64,000 nt of DNA from positions 62,001 through 126,000 of the forward strand of contig CAZMNW010000023.1 of the NCBI GenBank assembly GCA_964567755.1, given 5' to 3'. The notes beneath the pieces are model-generated. The model saw only the letters and a program-made list of their open reading frames with translations. It did not search any database and had not been told where the DNA came from. The first letter of the stretch is position 1; every line of letters starts with the position of its first letter. Source of the DNA: DASRJW01 sp964567755 (GTDB lineage Bacteria > Krumholzibacteriota > Krumholzibacteriia > G020349025). A program made the position numbers and the translations under genes. Positions 51,694 through 60,777 of the stretch are shown here, piece by piece.

Positions 51694-52692
51694 TTGAGCG
51701 ACATGAAGGACGGGTCGGATCAGGAACAGGTTCGGGACCTAGAACGCGCCCACCGTGCGCTGCAAGCGGAGATCGCCAAGGTCATCATCGGCCAGAGGGC
51801 GGTCATCGAGGAGTTGCTCATCGCGCTTTTCTCCGGCGGCAATTGTCTGCTGGTCGGCGTTCCTGGCCTCGCCAAGACACTGCTCATCTCGACCTTGTCG
51901 AAGGCGTTGTCCCTTGGATTTTCCCGCATCCAGTTCACTCCGGACCTCATGCCGAGCGACATCACCGGCACCGAGATCCTCGAGGAAGAGGTTGGCACCG
52001 GACGCCGAGTCTTCCGATTCATGCGCGGTCCAGTCTTCGCCAACGTGATCCTGGCGGACGAGATCAATCGAACGCCGCCGAAAACCCAGGCAGCGCTGCT
52101 GCAAGCAATGCAGGAGCATGAAGTCACGGCCGGTGGACAAACCCACAGCCTCGATCTGCCCTTCTTCGTCCTCGCCACACAGAACCCGATCGAGCAAGAA
52201 GGGACGTATCCACTTCCCGAGGCGCAGCTCGACCGGTTCATGTTCAACATCAAAGTGGGCTACCCGAGTTTCGAAGAGGAAATTAAAATTGTGGAAAAGA
52301 CCACCAAGCCGTTGGGCGGGAGCCCGCAACCCGTTCTCGATGGGCAGACCATCTTGCGCTATCAGCAACTCGTGCGACGCGTGCCTGCTGCGAGTCATGT
52401 AATCCAGTACGCAGTGCGCCTCGCGCGCGCGACGCGACCCGGGGCGGATGACGGCAAGGGCATCCACGAGTTCGTGGGCTGGGGGGCTGGACCGCGCGCC
52501 GGTCAGAACCTGGTGCTCGGCGCCAAGGCGCGCGCGGTGCTGCACGGCCGACCGACACCCGGCGTGGAGGACGTCAAGGCGATCGCACCAGCGGTGCTGC
52601 GGCACCGCATCGTCACCAACTTCAGCGCCGAGGCGGAAGGCATCGCCGCAGACCAGCTCGTCGAGCGCTTGCTGGCCGAGATCAAGGAATAG
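51694..52692 (+). CDS. MoxR-family AAA+ ATPase
   Basis: A ~332-residue chaperone-like AAA+ ATPase. Walker A is GVPGLAKT, Walker B is VILADEINRTPPKTQ, and sensor motif ATQNPIEQEGTYPLPEAQLDRF is diagnostic of MoxR. In this arrangement it is thought to activate the VWA-domain proteins encoded next to it. It starts at TTG (51694) with GGAAGGAG 5 bases upstream; an ATG at 51703 is the alternative. Confidence 0.95.
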   Translation: MSDMKDGSDQEQVRDLERAHRALQAEIAKVIIGQRAVIEELLIALFSGGNCLLVGVPGLAKTLLISTLSKALSLGFSRIQFTPDLMPSDITGTEILEEEVGTGRRVFRFMRGPVFANVILADEINRTPPKTQAALLQAMQEHEVTAGGQTHSLDLPFFVLATQNPIEQEGTYPLPEAQLDRFMFNIKVGYPSFEEEIKIVEKTTKPLGGSPQPVLDGQTILRYQQLVRRVPAASHVIQYAVRLARATRPGADDGKGIHEFVGWGAGPRAGQNLVLGAKARAVLHGRPTPGVEDVKAIAPAVLRHRIVTNFSAEAEGIAADQLVERLLAEIKE

Positions 52693-52697
52693 CCACG

Positions 52698-53624
52698 ATG
52701 GCCCCGAAGACACACAGGCTCGCCGCGCAAGGTCCACAAGGGCGCCGGCTCCTCGAGCCGGAGGTGGTGTCCAAGTTGCGCAACATGGAGCTGCGCGCGC
52801 GGTTGGTGGTGGAGGGGTTCATCCAAGGGCTGCACCGCAGTCCGTACCACGGTTTCAGCGTCGAGTTCGCCGAGTATCGCCAATACATGCCCGGGGATCC
52901 GCCGCGTTTCGTGGATTGGAAAGTCTACGCCAAGACCGATCGCTACTATTTGAAGGTGTTCGAGGAAGAAACCAACCTCAAATGCGTCATTTTGCTGGAC
53001 AAGAGCGCCTCGATGGGGTTTGCCGGCAAAGGCATCACCAAACTGCGCTGGGCGAGTCTGCTGGCTGCTTCCTTGGGGTTCCTCATGCTCAAGCAGCAGG
53101 ATGCCACCGGACTCGTGATGTTCGACGACCAGATTCGCGATTACATTCCGGCGCGCTCCGTGCGCGCGCAGTTGCACGAGATATTGGGGCGACTAGAGCG
53201 GGTGCAGCCGTCGGAGCGGACCAACATCAGCGATGCACTGCATGCGATGGCCGAACGTCTCAAGCGGCGCGGTCTGGTGGTGTTGATCTCCGATCTCCTC
53301 GATGATCCTGCAAAGATCCTCAAAGGTTTGCAGCACTTCCGCCACCGGCAGCACGAGGTCCTCGTGTTCCATGTGCTCGATGACCTGGAACGCACTTTCG
53401 ACTACAGCCAAGAAGCGCGCTTCGTCGATCTCGAAACCGGGCGCGAGATCCGAACCCAGCCATGGTTCATCAAGGCGGATTACCGCCAGAAGGTGGAAGG
53501 CTGGATGCAGCAGCTGGCACGCGAGTGCCGCCAGCATCTCATCGATTACGTGCCGATGACGACGTCCACACCTTTCGATCTGGCGTTGCTGGCATACTTG
53601 AACAAGCGCAGCCACTTGGGCTGA
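52698..53624 (+). CDS. DUF58 domain protein (MoxR partner)
   Basis: A 308-residue cytoplasmic protein with the DUF58 signature GFSVEFAEYRQYMPGDPPRFVDWKVYAKTDRYYLK split across ~50-83, followed by a VWA-like fold with the metal site LLDKSASM and ISDLLDDP. It begins 5 bases after the MoxR stop. MoxR-DUF58-BatA units are linked to envelope stress and assembly of periplasmic complexes. Confidence 0.93.
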   Translation: MAPKTHRLAAQGPQGRRLLEPEVVSKLRNMELRARLVVEGFIQGLHRSPYHGFSVEFAEYRQYMPGDPPRFVDWKVYAKTDRYYLKVFEEETNLKCVILLDKSASMGFAGKGITKLRWASLLAASLGFLMLKQQDATGLVMFDDQIRDYIPARSVRAQLHEILGRLERVQPSERTNISDALHAMAERLKRRGLVVLISDLLDDPAKILKGLQHFRHRQHEVLVFHVLDDLERTFDYSQEARFVDLETGREIRTQPWFIKADYRQKVEGWMQQLARECRQHLIDYVPMTTSTPFDLALLAYLNKRSHLG

Positions 53625-53724
53625 TGCGCGCGCCGCGCAGCCGGGCCTGGTGCGCGACAGACCGGCATGATCCCCGCGGGTGAAAAAGCAGCGCGCCGGG
53701 ACCCACGCCGGAACGGAGACACGG

Positions 53725-55923
53725 GTGAACCTGACGTTCCTGAATGGGATTTTCTTGGTGGGCTTGGTGGCCGCGGCCATCCCCGTCATCATTCATTTGT
53801 TGCAACGCCGCCGGTTGCCGCGGCTCGAGTTCAGCGATCTGCGCTTCTTGGCACCGCTCAACCAACAGCGCATGCGCAGTCTCAACTTGCGGCGGCTGTT
53901 CTTGCTCGTGCTCCGCATTCTCATCGTGGCGTTGACTGCGGTGGCCATGGCACGGCCTTCGGTGCGCGGCACCCTCACGCGGCTGGTGCCGGCGCAAGCC
54001 CACACCAGCGTGCTCTTGTTGCTCGACACCAGCTTCAGCATGCAGAGCGAGGGCCCGCAGGGCACAGCATTCGACGCCGCGCGCGCGGCGGCCGGCGGCA
54101 TCTTGGCGCAGATGCATCCAGGGGACGAGGTCAGCCTCATGAGCTTCGACGATGCGCCGCACCGCTGGTTTCAGACTCCGGTGCGCGATCTGGACGCGGT
54201 GCGGGAGCGTCTGGCGCAACTCGAGCCCAGTCATCGGCGTACGCGGTGGCGGCGGGCGCTGGAAGAGGCGTTGAACGATTTAGCGGGCGCGATGAACCCC
54301 AACCGTGAGCTCTACATCCTGTCCGATTTCATCGGCGCACCGCAGGAAAGCCTGCGCACCGATTTGCGCGCGGCGCAAGGTGACGTACGGGTCACGCTCG
54401 TGCCTGTGGGCGTCGAATCGTTCGTCAACGTCAGTCTCGACAAAGTGGAGATTCCGCCAGGCGCCATCCTGCGCGACGATCCCGTCCAAGTCGCGGTATC
54501 GGTGCGCAACCATGCGCCGGACGTGCCGGCGGACTGCGTCTTGCGCGTCGATTTGGATGGCGAGGCGAAAGGCGAGGCGAGCTTGCGCCTCGGGCGTGGC
54601 GCGATGCAGACGCACGACTTCAACTTGGTGGCGACGAAAGCGGCGGAGCTGGCCGGCAGCGTCCGCAAGCAGGCGGATCGGTTGCCCGCCGATGACGTGC
54701 GGCATTTCGTCCTTCCCGTCCTGGCGCAGCTGCGGGTGTTGCTCGTGACCGGTGCCGAGCGCGGCGGCGGTGCCTTCTTCCTCGCGCGTGCGCTCGAGCC
54801 GACACGCCAGGGACGGTCGCCGATTGCTCTCAACGAAGTGCAAGCGCAGCGTCTGGCGAGCCAAGACCTGGACGGCGTGCAAGTCGTCGTTCTGTCTTCC
54901 GACGCGCTTCTCACCCAAGCCCAAACGCAGGTTCTGGCGACATTCATTGCCGAAGGCGGCGGGCTCTGTGTCTTGAGCGGGCAGCGCGAAGCCGCCGATG
55001 CGACGAACGGTTTGCTGGAACGCCTGGGGGCCGCACGTTTGCGCGGGGTCGTGACGCGCAGCGAAGGGTTTCAGAACCTGGTGGATCTGCGCCCGACGGG
55101 CATTCTCGCCGGCTTTGCCGACGAAGCGCTGCGGGGGCTCGAGAACGTGCGCTTCACTCGCTACGCCGAGCTCGCCCCGGGCCCGGACGTGCGCGCGGTG
55201 CTGCGTTTCGCCGGCGGTGAACCAGCGGTCATCGAAGGCGTGCACGGGGCGGGCAAGTACACCGTCTATGCATTCGACGCCGGCACGGACGGCAGCGAGC
55301 TAGCATTGTCGCCGATGTTCCTGCCGCTCCTACATCGCACCGTCGTTTATCTTGCAGGCGAGACCGGCCGGCAACAGCTGGATTACGAGGTGGGTGAACG
55401 CATCGAGTTGTTCGTTCCCGTCGCCGCCGACGGGCGGCGCGTCGGCATTGCCACGGAAGAACGGCTGGCGCAGGCCGGCACCTCCGATGGCGGCACGCGC
55501 GCACCCGAGGGTCGCGATGCCGCAGCGGATGCCGCGGCTCGCACCTTCACGGTGGTCACACCATCGGGCGAGCGCGAGCTGGTCGAGGCGCGCTTCGTCG
55601 GCAAGATGGCGTTGGTCGCATATGAAAACACGAATGAGCCCGGACACTATGTCTTCCAGGGCGAGGGCGGCACGTTCGTGCGTGCGGTGAACGTGGCCCC
55701 CGAAGAGTCCGACCAGCACGCGATCGATCCGCAAGAGCTCACGTCACAGATGGGAATCGAAGCCAGTCTGCTGCGCGATCCAGATCAACTCGCGCGGCAC
55801 ATCCGCGAAGCCCGCCATGGCAAAGAGATCTACAAACTGATCGCCGCGCTCGTATTCATGCTCCTGGTCGTCGAACTGTTCCTGTCCCGTGCCGGCTCGC
55901 CGGCAGGCAGCGAGGGATCGTAG
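53725..55923 (+). CDS. BatA/VWA-domain membrane protein
   Basis: A ~732-residue inner-membrane protein. The BatA N-terminal region with two helices (FLNGIFLVGLVAAAIPVIIHL and LFLLVLRILIVALTAVAMARP) precedes a von Willebrand factor A domain whose metal-dependent adhesion site is DTSFS. A strand-rich middle part and a class I glutamine-amidotransferase-like segment (VLSSDALL...GGGLCVLSG) follow, and a C-terminal helix near 715 (LIAALVFMLLVVELFL) ends it. It fits the third member of MoxR-DUF58-Bat operons. The GTG at 53725 has GGAG 6 bases upstream; an upstream GTG at 53680 is less likely. Confidence 0.88.
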   Translation: MNLTFLNGIFLVGLVAAAIPVIIHLLQRRRLPRLEFSDLRFLAPLNQQRMRSLNLRRLFLLVLRILIVALTAVAMARPSVRGTLTRLVPAQAHTSVLLLLDTSFSMQSEGPQGTAFDAARAAAGGILAQMHPGDEVSLMSFDDAPHRWFQTPVRDLDAVRERLAQLEPSHRRTRWRRALEEALNDLAGAMNPNRELYILSDFIGAPQESLRTDLRAAQGDVRVTLVPVGVESFVNVSLDKVEIPPGAILRDDPVQVAVSVRNHAPDVPADCVLRVDLDGEAKGEASLRLGRGAMQTHDFNLVATKAAELAGSVRKQADRLPADDVRHFVLPVLAQLRVLLVTGAERGGGAFFLARALEPTRQGRSPIALNEVQAQRLASQDLDGVQVVVLSSDALLTQAQTQVLATFIAEGGGLCVLSGQREAADATNGLLERLGAARLRGVVTRSEGFQNLVDLRPTGILAGFADEALRGLENVRFTRYAELAPGPDVRAVLRFAGGEPAVIEGVHGAGKYTVYAFDAGTDGSELALSPMFLPLLHRTVVYLAGETGRQQLDYEVGERIELFVPVAADGRRVGIATEERLAQAGTSDGGTRAPEGRDAAADAAARTFTVVTPSGERELVEARFVGKMALVAYENTNEPGHYVFQGEGGTFVRAVNVAPEESDQHAIDPQELTSQMGIEASLLRDPDQLARHIREARHGKEIYKLIAALVFMLLVVELFLSRAGSPAGSEGS

Positions 55924-55997
55924 CTCGGGCAGGCCGGCGCCAGGTTGTTCCGTGGAATGGACCGTCGTTGCCCAGAGGATGGAGGTCGAACGAGGCC

Positions 55998-56714
55998 ATG
56001 AGGGAGAAACCCCTGCAAGGGCAGGTCGCACTGGTGACTGGCGGCGGCACGGGGATCGGTCGTGAGATCGCGCTCGCGCTCGCACGGGCGGGCGCAGTCG
56101 TCGCCATAAGCGGCCGGCGCGTCCAGAAGCTGCAGGGCGTCGTCCACGAGCTGGAAGCAGCGGGCACGCCCGGGCGCGCCATCCAGGCCGACGTGCGTGA
56201 CCCAGCTTCTGTCGGTACCATGGTAGAAACAATCGAACGCGACATGGGTCCACTCGACATCGTGATCAACAACGCGGCCACCTTCGCGCGCGGCGAAGTT
56301 CACGAGCTCGAGGTCGAGAAATGGAACGATGTCATTGCGACGAATCTGACCGGGGCTTTCCTGGTGACGCGCGCAGCGCTCCGGGGCATGGTGCAGCGCC
56401 GGAGCGGCAGCATCGTGTTCATCTCGTCGACTTCGGGGAAGCGTGGTGACCCGGGCCTTGCGGCGTACAGTGCCTCCAAATTCGGCCTCATGGGCCTGGC
56501 ACACAGCCTGCTGTACGAGGTGCGGCGGCACGATATCCGCGTCATCGTGGTGTCGCCGAGTCTCATCGACACGCGCCCCGAGCAACCCGACTACACGACC
56601 GTCAAGGGTGTCCCGGCGCACGCGGCCGACGTGGCCGAGAGCGTGGTGCACTGTCTGACGTTGCCGGGTCGCGCCATGGTGCGGGAACTGGAAATCTGGG
56701 GCACCAATCCGTGA
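55998..56714 (+). CDS. Short-chain dehydrogenase/reductase (SDR)
   Basis: A 238-residue classical SDR. The cofactor motif is TGGGTGIG, the structural motif NNAA and the catalytic set Ser (FISSTSG), Tyr and Lys (YSASK) are intact. SDRs of this type reduce carbonyls with NAD(P)H, for example 3-oxoacyl groups or sugars. Substrate not indicated. The stop overlaps a GTG that could begin the DUF1573 gene. Confidence 0.93.
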   Translation: MREKPLQGQVALVTGGGTGIGREIALALARAGAVVAISGRRVQKLQGVVHELEAAGTPGRAIQADVRDPASVGTMVETIERDMGPLDIVINNAATFARGEVHELEVEKWNDVIATNLTGAFLVTRAALRGMVQRRSGSIVFISSTSGKRGDPGLAAYSASKFGLMGLAHSLLYEVRRHDIRVIVVSPSLIDTRPEQPDYTTVKGVPAHAADVAESVVHCLTLPGRAMVRELEIWGTNP

Positions 56715-56722
56715 AGGAGACG

Positions 56723-57715
56723 ATGTCGATGCAAAGCACACCCAGCGCCACCCGCGTGCTCTCCTGGCTCGTCGCTCTGCACATAATCGGTTCGGCGCCG
56801 GCTGTGGCGGCGGCACCGCGCGCCATCGTCGCTGGTGAGCACCATCTCGACGCCGGCGAGATCGAACCGAGCAAGGTGCTGGAGTACGACTTCATCCTGC
56901 GCAATGAAGGCGACGCCTCGCTCGCTATCGAGGATCTGAAGCCGACGTGCTATTGCACCAGCGCGCGCACGGATCTCTGGGATGTCCCCCCCGGCGGCGC
57001 GGCCAAGATCCACGTCCGCATCGATCCGAGCGACTTCGTCGGCAAAGTCAACAAGGGCGTCGAGATCGTGACCAACGACCCAACCAACCCCGTGCTCCTG
57101 GTCGATGTCGACATCCAGGTGTTGCCCGGCATCGCGGTCGTGCCACCGGAGCTCGACTTCGGCACCATCGGTCCAGAGGGGTCGAAAAAATCACTACCAG
57201 TGGCGGTGAAGGTGCCGCGCGATCGCGAGCTGCAGATCATGGGCGCCACCAGCGAATCGCCGTTCTTGTCGGTGACGCATGAGCCGCTGGAGCTGGAGGA
57301 ACGCCACGGCGTCACGGTGCTGGTCAAGGTTTTGCCGGGCGCACCGCCCGGACCGTTCACGGCGAAAGTCCTGGTACGCACCAGCGACACCGCGCTCGCC
57401 GCCATCGAAATCCCGGTTCGCGGTCGGGGCCCCGGGGGATTGCGGGCCCAGCCGGACAAAGTGATCTTCGAGGCTGCATCCGCCGGCGCCGAGGTCGGGT
57501 CCTTCGATGTCACGGGTGGCAAACAGTTGCTCGTCAAATCATCCGTGGCCGGATTGCAGGCAGAGATCGAAACGGGAACAGGGGAGTCGCACCGAGTGCG
57601 CTTGCGTCTCGCGTCCGACGCACGTGCGGGACGCTTGTTGGCCAAGGTCACCGTGACCACCGCGGACGGCTCGCAACCGGAGCTCGTGGTGCCGGTCACG
57701 GGAATCGTGCGTTGA
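56723..57715 (+). CDS. DUF1573 domain secreted protein
   Basis: A 330-residue protein with a signal peptide (~10-32, ending APAVAAA). A DUF1573 repeat follows: FDAGEIEP-like start (HLDAGEIEPSKVLEYDF), LRNEGDASLAIEDLKPTCYCTSA, PPGGAAKIHVRID. The family usually carries C-G-C-T; here it is C-Y-C-T. Two further Ig-like repeats fill the C-terminal half. Three start codons (56711, 56723, 56729) are possible; AAGGAG suits 56723 or 56729. It forms a likely three-gene unit with the rhodanese-like and MauE-like genes. Confidence 0.85.
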   Translation: MSMQSTPSATRVLSWLVALHIIGSAPAVAAAPRAIVAGEHHLDAGEIEPSKVLEYDFILRNEGDASLAIEDLKPTCYCTSARTDLWDVPPGGAAKIHVRIDPSDFVGKVNKGVEIVTNDPTNPVLLVDVDIQVLPGIAVVPPELDFGTIGPEGSKKSLPVAVKVPRDRELQIMGATSESPFLSVTHEPLELEERHGVTVLVKVLPGAPPGPFTAKVLVRTSDTALAAIEIPVRGRGPGGLRAQPDKVIFEAASAGAEVGSFDVTGGKQLLVKSSVAGLQAEIETGTGESHRVRLRLASDARAGRLLAKVTVTTADGSQPELVVPVTGIVR

Positions 57716-57718
57716 CCG

Positions 57719-58165
57719 ATGACCCGTCTCGCCGCACAGGTTTTCGTGCTCGTCGCCGTATCGGTGGCGCTGGGGATGGCCTCGAACGCGCTGCGTCCGC
57801 AGGGCATCGATTGGGGTGGCCGGGATCCTGAACGCTTTCGTCACCCCGACGTCGAGTTTCTGAGCGTCGAAGAAGCGGCGAGCTTGCACGCCATTTCCAC
57901 GACATTCTTTCTTGATGCGCGCGCGCCGGAGGCATTCGCTGCCGGGCGCGTGTTTGGCGCCGTGTCGCTGCCAGCCGACAGCCAAGAAACTGCATACGAC
58001 GAGCTGCGTGATTTTCTCGCAGCGGAGATGACGCTCGTTGTTTACAGCGACGACTCGATGCTCGCGGTGCGCGTGGCCAAGTTTCTGAACGCCCGCGGCT
58101 TCAAGGCGCGGGTACTCGAAGGTGGCTGGGAGGCTTGGCAGGACCGGCGTTTGCCGGTGGAGTGA
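57719..58165 (+). CDS. Membrane-anchored rhodanese-like protein lacking the catalytic Cys
   Basis: A 148-residue protein with an N-terminal hydrophobic helix (~5-22) and one rhodanese fold: LSVEEAASL, FLDARAPEAFAAGRVFGAVSLPAD, LVVYSDDSMLAVRVAKFLNARGF, VLEGGWEAW. The active-loop cysteine that follows VVVY in rhodaneses is Ser (S110) here, so sulfur transfer is unlikely. It may be a binding or structural module on the periplasmic side. It starts 3 bases after the DUF1573 stop. Confidence 0.88.
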   Translation: MTRLAAQVFVLVAVSVALGMASNALRPQGIDWGGRDPERFRHPDVEFLSVEEAASLHAISTTFFLDARAPEAFAAGRVFGAVSLPADSQETAYDELRDFLAAEMTLVVYSDDSMLAVRVAKFLNARGFKARVLEGGWEAWQDRRLPVE

Positions 58166-58213
58166 GTAGACGGGCCCTCAGAGTTCGCGCCCCGGAGCCC
58201 AACGGAGAAGACG

Positions 58214-58807
58214 ATGACCATCCCCGAACCGCAAGAGTCGCGGATCGAGCCGCATGCGGCGCATGGCGGGTGGGCTCTGACCAGAGCGCGGTGGGTGCGG
58301 CGCGGTGAGCGGCTCGGGCGGTGGGTGCTGCCAGGAGGCTTGCCCCTCGTCGAAGCGGTTCTGTTGCTGCTGCGGCTCGGCATGGCGGCGGTTTTCGTCG
58401 GCGCGGCGCTGCCGAAGATCGCGGCTCCGGATCTCTTCGCACTCAGCGTGCACAACTACCAGATGTTGCCGGCCTGGGGTGTGAACACCATCGCCATTCT
58501 CCTGCCTTGGCTCGAGCTCGTCATCGGGATCTGCCTTGGGCTCGGGATCTGGAGCCGCGCCAGCGCCGTGGTCATGACCGGTCTCATGATCGTTTTCATG
58601 ATCGCGCTGGTCTCGGCAGCTGCTCGCGGCCTCAGTATTTCCTGTGGCTGCTTCGAGGTCAGCGAGGGAGCGGAACACTCCTCGCTGGTTGGGGCGGCAC
58701 TCCGCGACGTTGCGTTTCTGCTCGGCGCGGTCCTCCTGGTGCGCTTCGGTGGTGGACCTCGGCCGCTCGCACTGCTCGCGCGGGCACGTCGGCGGCAGAG
58801 CGCCTGA
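58214..58807 (+). CDS. DoxX/MauE-family membrane protein
   Basis: A 197-residue protein with four hydrophobic helices (~42-72, 88-110, 115-140, 152-178). The pair GAALPKIAAPDLFA and the SCGCFE motif after helix 3 are typical of MauE-like DoxX proteins, which are tied to disulfide or thiol handling in the periplasm. Clustering with DUF1573 and rhodanese genes recurs in GC-rich diderms. A terminator lies 24 bases downstream. Confidence 0.88.
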   Translation: MTIPEPQESRIEPHAAHGGWALTRARWVRRGERLGRWVLPGGLPLVEAVLLLLRLGMAAVFVGAALPKIAAPDLFALSVHNYQMLPAWGVNTIAILLPWLELVIGICLGLGIWSRASAVVMTGLMIVFMIALVSAAARGLSISCGCFEVSEGAEHSSLVGAALRDVAFLLGAVLLVRFGGGPRPLALLARARRRQSA

Positions 58808-59487
58808 ATGCACCACCAGGCTGAAAGAGCGCGCAGGCCTTTCGGCCTGCGCTTTGAGAAGGCATGTAGCAGAAAAGAAGTGCAGAACTACTCGGTCGGT
58901 AGGAACTGCATTGGGAAGCACACGAAGACTAAGTTGGAACCGCCGCTTTGTCAACTAGGGAAACGTCCGACGTCGGCAGGAATAAAATATGTGAGACAGG
59001 AGGCCGTGAACGCTTCACCACAGACAGAGCTCAGCGCCGCTCGGGTGCGAGAAGTCGCCGCCAGGATCACCCGTGGTGAAACAATTCGATACGCCACGCG
59101 AAATGCATGTTCCAGCCCGACTCGAACCACAGGTCTTGCTCTCTGGGTGACACCGTACCGCGTAATCCACGCCGGTTCATCGATGCGGACCCCCGCGGAC
59201 ATCGCGGCCGTCGCATCATGCGGTGAGCGCGACCAAGCTGTCTCTGGCTCGGAGCGGTCCCTTGACACGCTCATCGAGCGAGACAAGACTGACACCAGCG
59301 CCACAAGAAGAGGCCTTCCTCGCCTCGGCTCGGCCGGCTTCACCTGTCGCTCCCGGCCGCGGCGCCGTTGCCCAGGAGTCGTGACGGCTCCGGGCGCACG
59401 AAGTCGCGGCCCGGGTGGAACCGAACGACCTGGGTCGGCTAAGGGCATTTCCTTCGAGACGAAATCGCAGTGACCACGGAGTGGAGC
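58808..59487. other. Long intergenic region without a confident gene
   Basis: About 680 bases, starting with the terminator. One rightward frame stays open, and a GTG at 59006 follows AGGAGG at a spacing of only 2 bases. Its product (starting VNASPQTELSAARVREVAARI) is unrecognised and has no clear domain. I do not call it. No tRNA, T-box or riboswitch fold was recognised. Confidence 0.4.
58831..58855 (+). terminator. Rho-independent terminator after MauE-like gene
   Basis: A perfect 9-bp stem GCGCAGGCC / GGCCTGCGC with loop TTTC, followed by TTT. The T-run is short. Confidence 0.75.
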
Positions 59488-60777
59488 ATGGCCGACGCCG
59501 TCCAGGGACGCCCAGAAAACCCGCGGTCCCCACTGATCTTCGATTGGAACCGCCTCGACGACTTCGTGTTCCGCCACAAGCCGAACTTCGAGCTCAACGA
59601 TGAATCGTTACGGGATGGCCTGCAAAGCCCTTCCGTTCGCGATCCCCTCTTGCCGCAGAAGATTCGGTTGCTGCACCTGATGGAGAACTTGGGAATAGCC
59701 GCGGTCGATCTGGGTCTCCCGGGTGCAGGCGTCAATGCGGTCGAGCACATCGAAACGTTGATGCGCGAGATCATCGACCAGAAGATGCGCATCCGCCCGA
59801 ACTGCGCCGTGCGCACCGTGATTTCCGATATCCAGGCCCTGGTGGAGATCTCCAACCGCACCGGGCGCCCGATCGAGGCCGCGACGTTCATCGGCTCCTC
59901 GCCCATTCGACAGTACGTGGAGGATTGGAGCCTGGATCGCCTGCTGCGCATGACCGAGGAGGCGGTGACGTTCGCGGTGAAGCACGGTCTGCCCGTGATG
60001 TATGTCACCGAAGACACGACTCGCGCGCATCCGGACACGGTGCGGCAGCTGTACCAGACGGCGATCCGCGCCGGCGCCACGCGCATCTGTGTCTGTGACA
60101 CCGTGGGCCACGCCACCCCGATCGGCGTGCACGCACTCTTGCACCATGTGCGAGCGTTGATCGCCGAGGTGAATGCGGACGTCAAGATCGATTGGCACGG
60201 GCACTCGGACCGAGGGCTCGCGATCCCGAACACGATGATGGCCATTGCTTCGGGCGTCGATCGGGTGCACGCTACCGGGCTTGGCATCGGTGAACGCTGC
60301 GGCAACACGCCGATGGATCAGCTCATGGTGAATCTCGCGCTCGAAGGCATCTTCCACGGCTCGCTGGAGAAGTTGTCGGAGTACGTGCATCTGATCTCCG
60401 AGGCCACGGGAGTTCCCATCCCGCTCAACTACCCGGTCTTCGGCGCCGACGCCTTTCGCACCGCCACCGGCGTGCACGCGGCCGCCATCGTCAAGGCCTT
60501 GCGCAAGGGAGACCGCTGGCTCGCTGACCGTGTCTACAGCGGCGTCCCCGCGGCCATGGTGGGCGAGAATCAGACGCTCGAGATCGGCTACATGTCGGGC
60601 CGGTCGAACGTGGATTTCTGGCTCGAGTCCCACGGCTACGCCAGCACGCCCGAGCTCGTCGAGCACATCTTGAGAGCGGCGAAAGAATCGCCGCGTGTGC
60701 TCACCGACGAAGAAATCTACGGCCTGGTCGCGGCCGGCCAGGGTCGCCGGCGGGAGGCGCCGGGGTCGGAGGAGTGA
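59488..60777 (+). CDS. LeuA-family (HMGL-like) aldolase, short form
   Basis: A 429-residue enzyme of the 2-isopropylmalate/homocitrate synthase family. The metal and substrate motifs are NDESLRDGLQSP (the family's D-x-T-L-R-D-G), TEDTTRAHPD, DTVGHATP and WHGHSDRGLAIPN, plus GLGIGERCGNTP. The regulatory C-terminal domain of true LeuA is absent. It condenses or cleaves a 2-oxo acid with an acyl-CoA. The exact substrate is not known, and the adjacent transporter gives no hint. The start at 59488 has GGAG 6 bases upstream; a GTG at 59470 is less likely. Confidence 0.87.
   Translation: MADAVQGRPENPRSPLIFDWNRLDDFVFRHKPNFELNDESLRDGLQSPSVRDPLLPQKIRLLHLMENLGIAAVDLGLPGAGVNAVEHIETLMREIIDQKMRIRPNCAVRTVISDIQALVEISNRTGRPIEAATFIGSSPIRQYVEDWSLDRLLRMTEEAVTFAVKHGLPVMYVTEDTTRAHPDTVRQLYQTAIRAGATRICVCDTVGHATPIGVHALLHHVRALIAEVNADVKIDWHGHSDRGLAIPNTMMAIASGVDRVHATGLGIGERCGNTPMDQLMVNLALEGIFHGSLEKLSEYVHLISEATGVPIPLNYPVFGADAFRTATGVHAAAIVKALRKGDRWLADRVYSGVPAAMVGENQTLEIGYMSGRSNVDFWLESHGYASTPELVEHILRAAKESPRVLTDEEIYGLVAAGQGRRREAPGSEE

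Noticed and set aside
59085..59100. parS-like GTGGTGAAACA
   Set aside because: The left half of the palindrome does not match; far below the three true sites near parA.
59110..59170. Leftward tRNA T-loop-like stretch (GGTTCGAGTC)
   Set aside because: The T-stem does not pair and no anticodon or acceptor stem is found.
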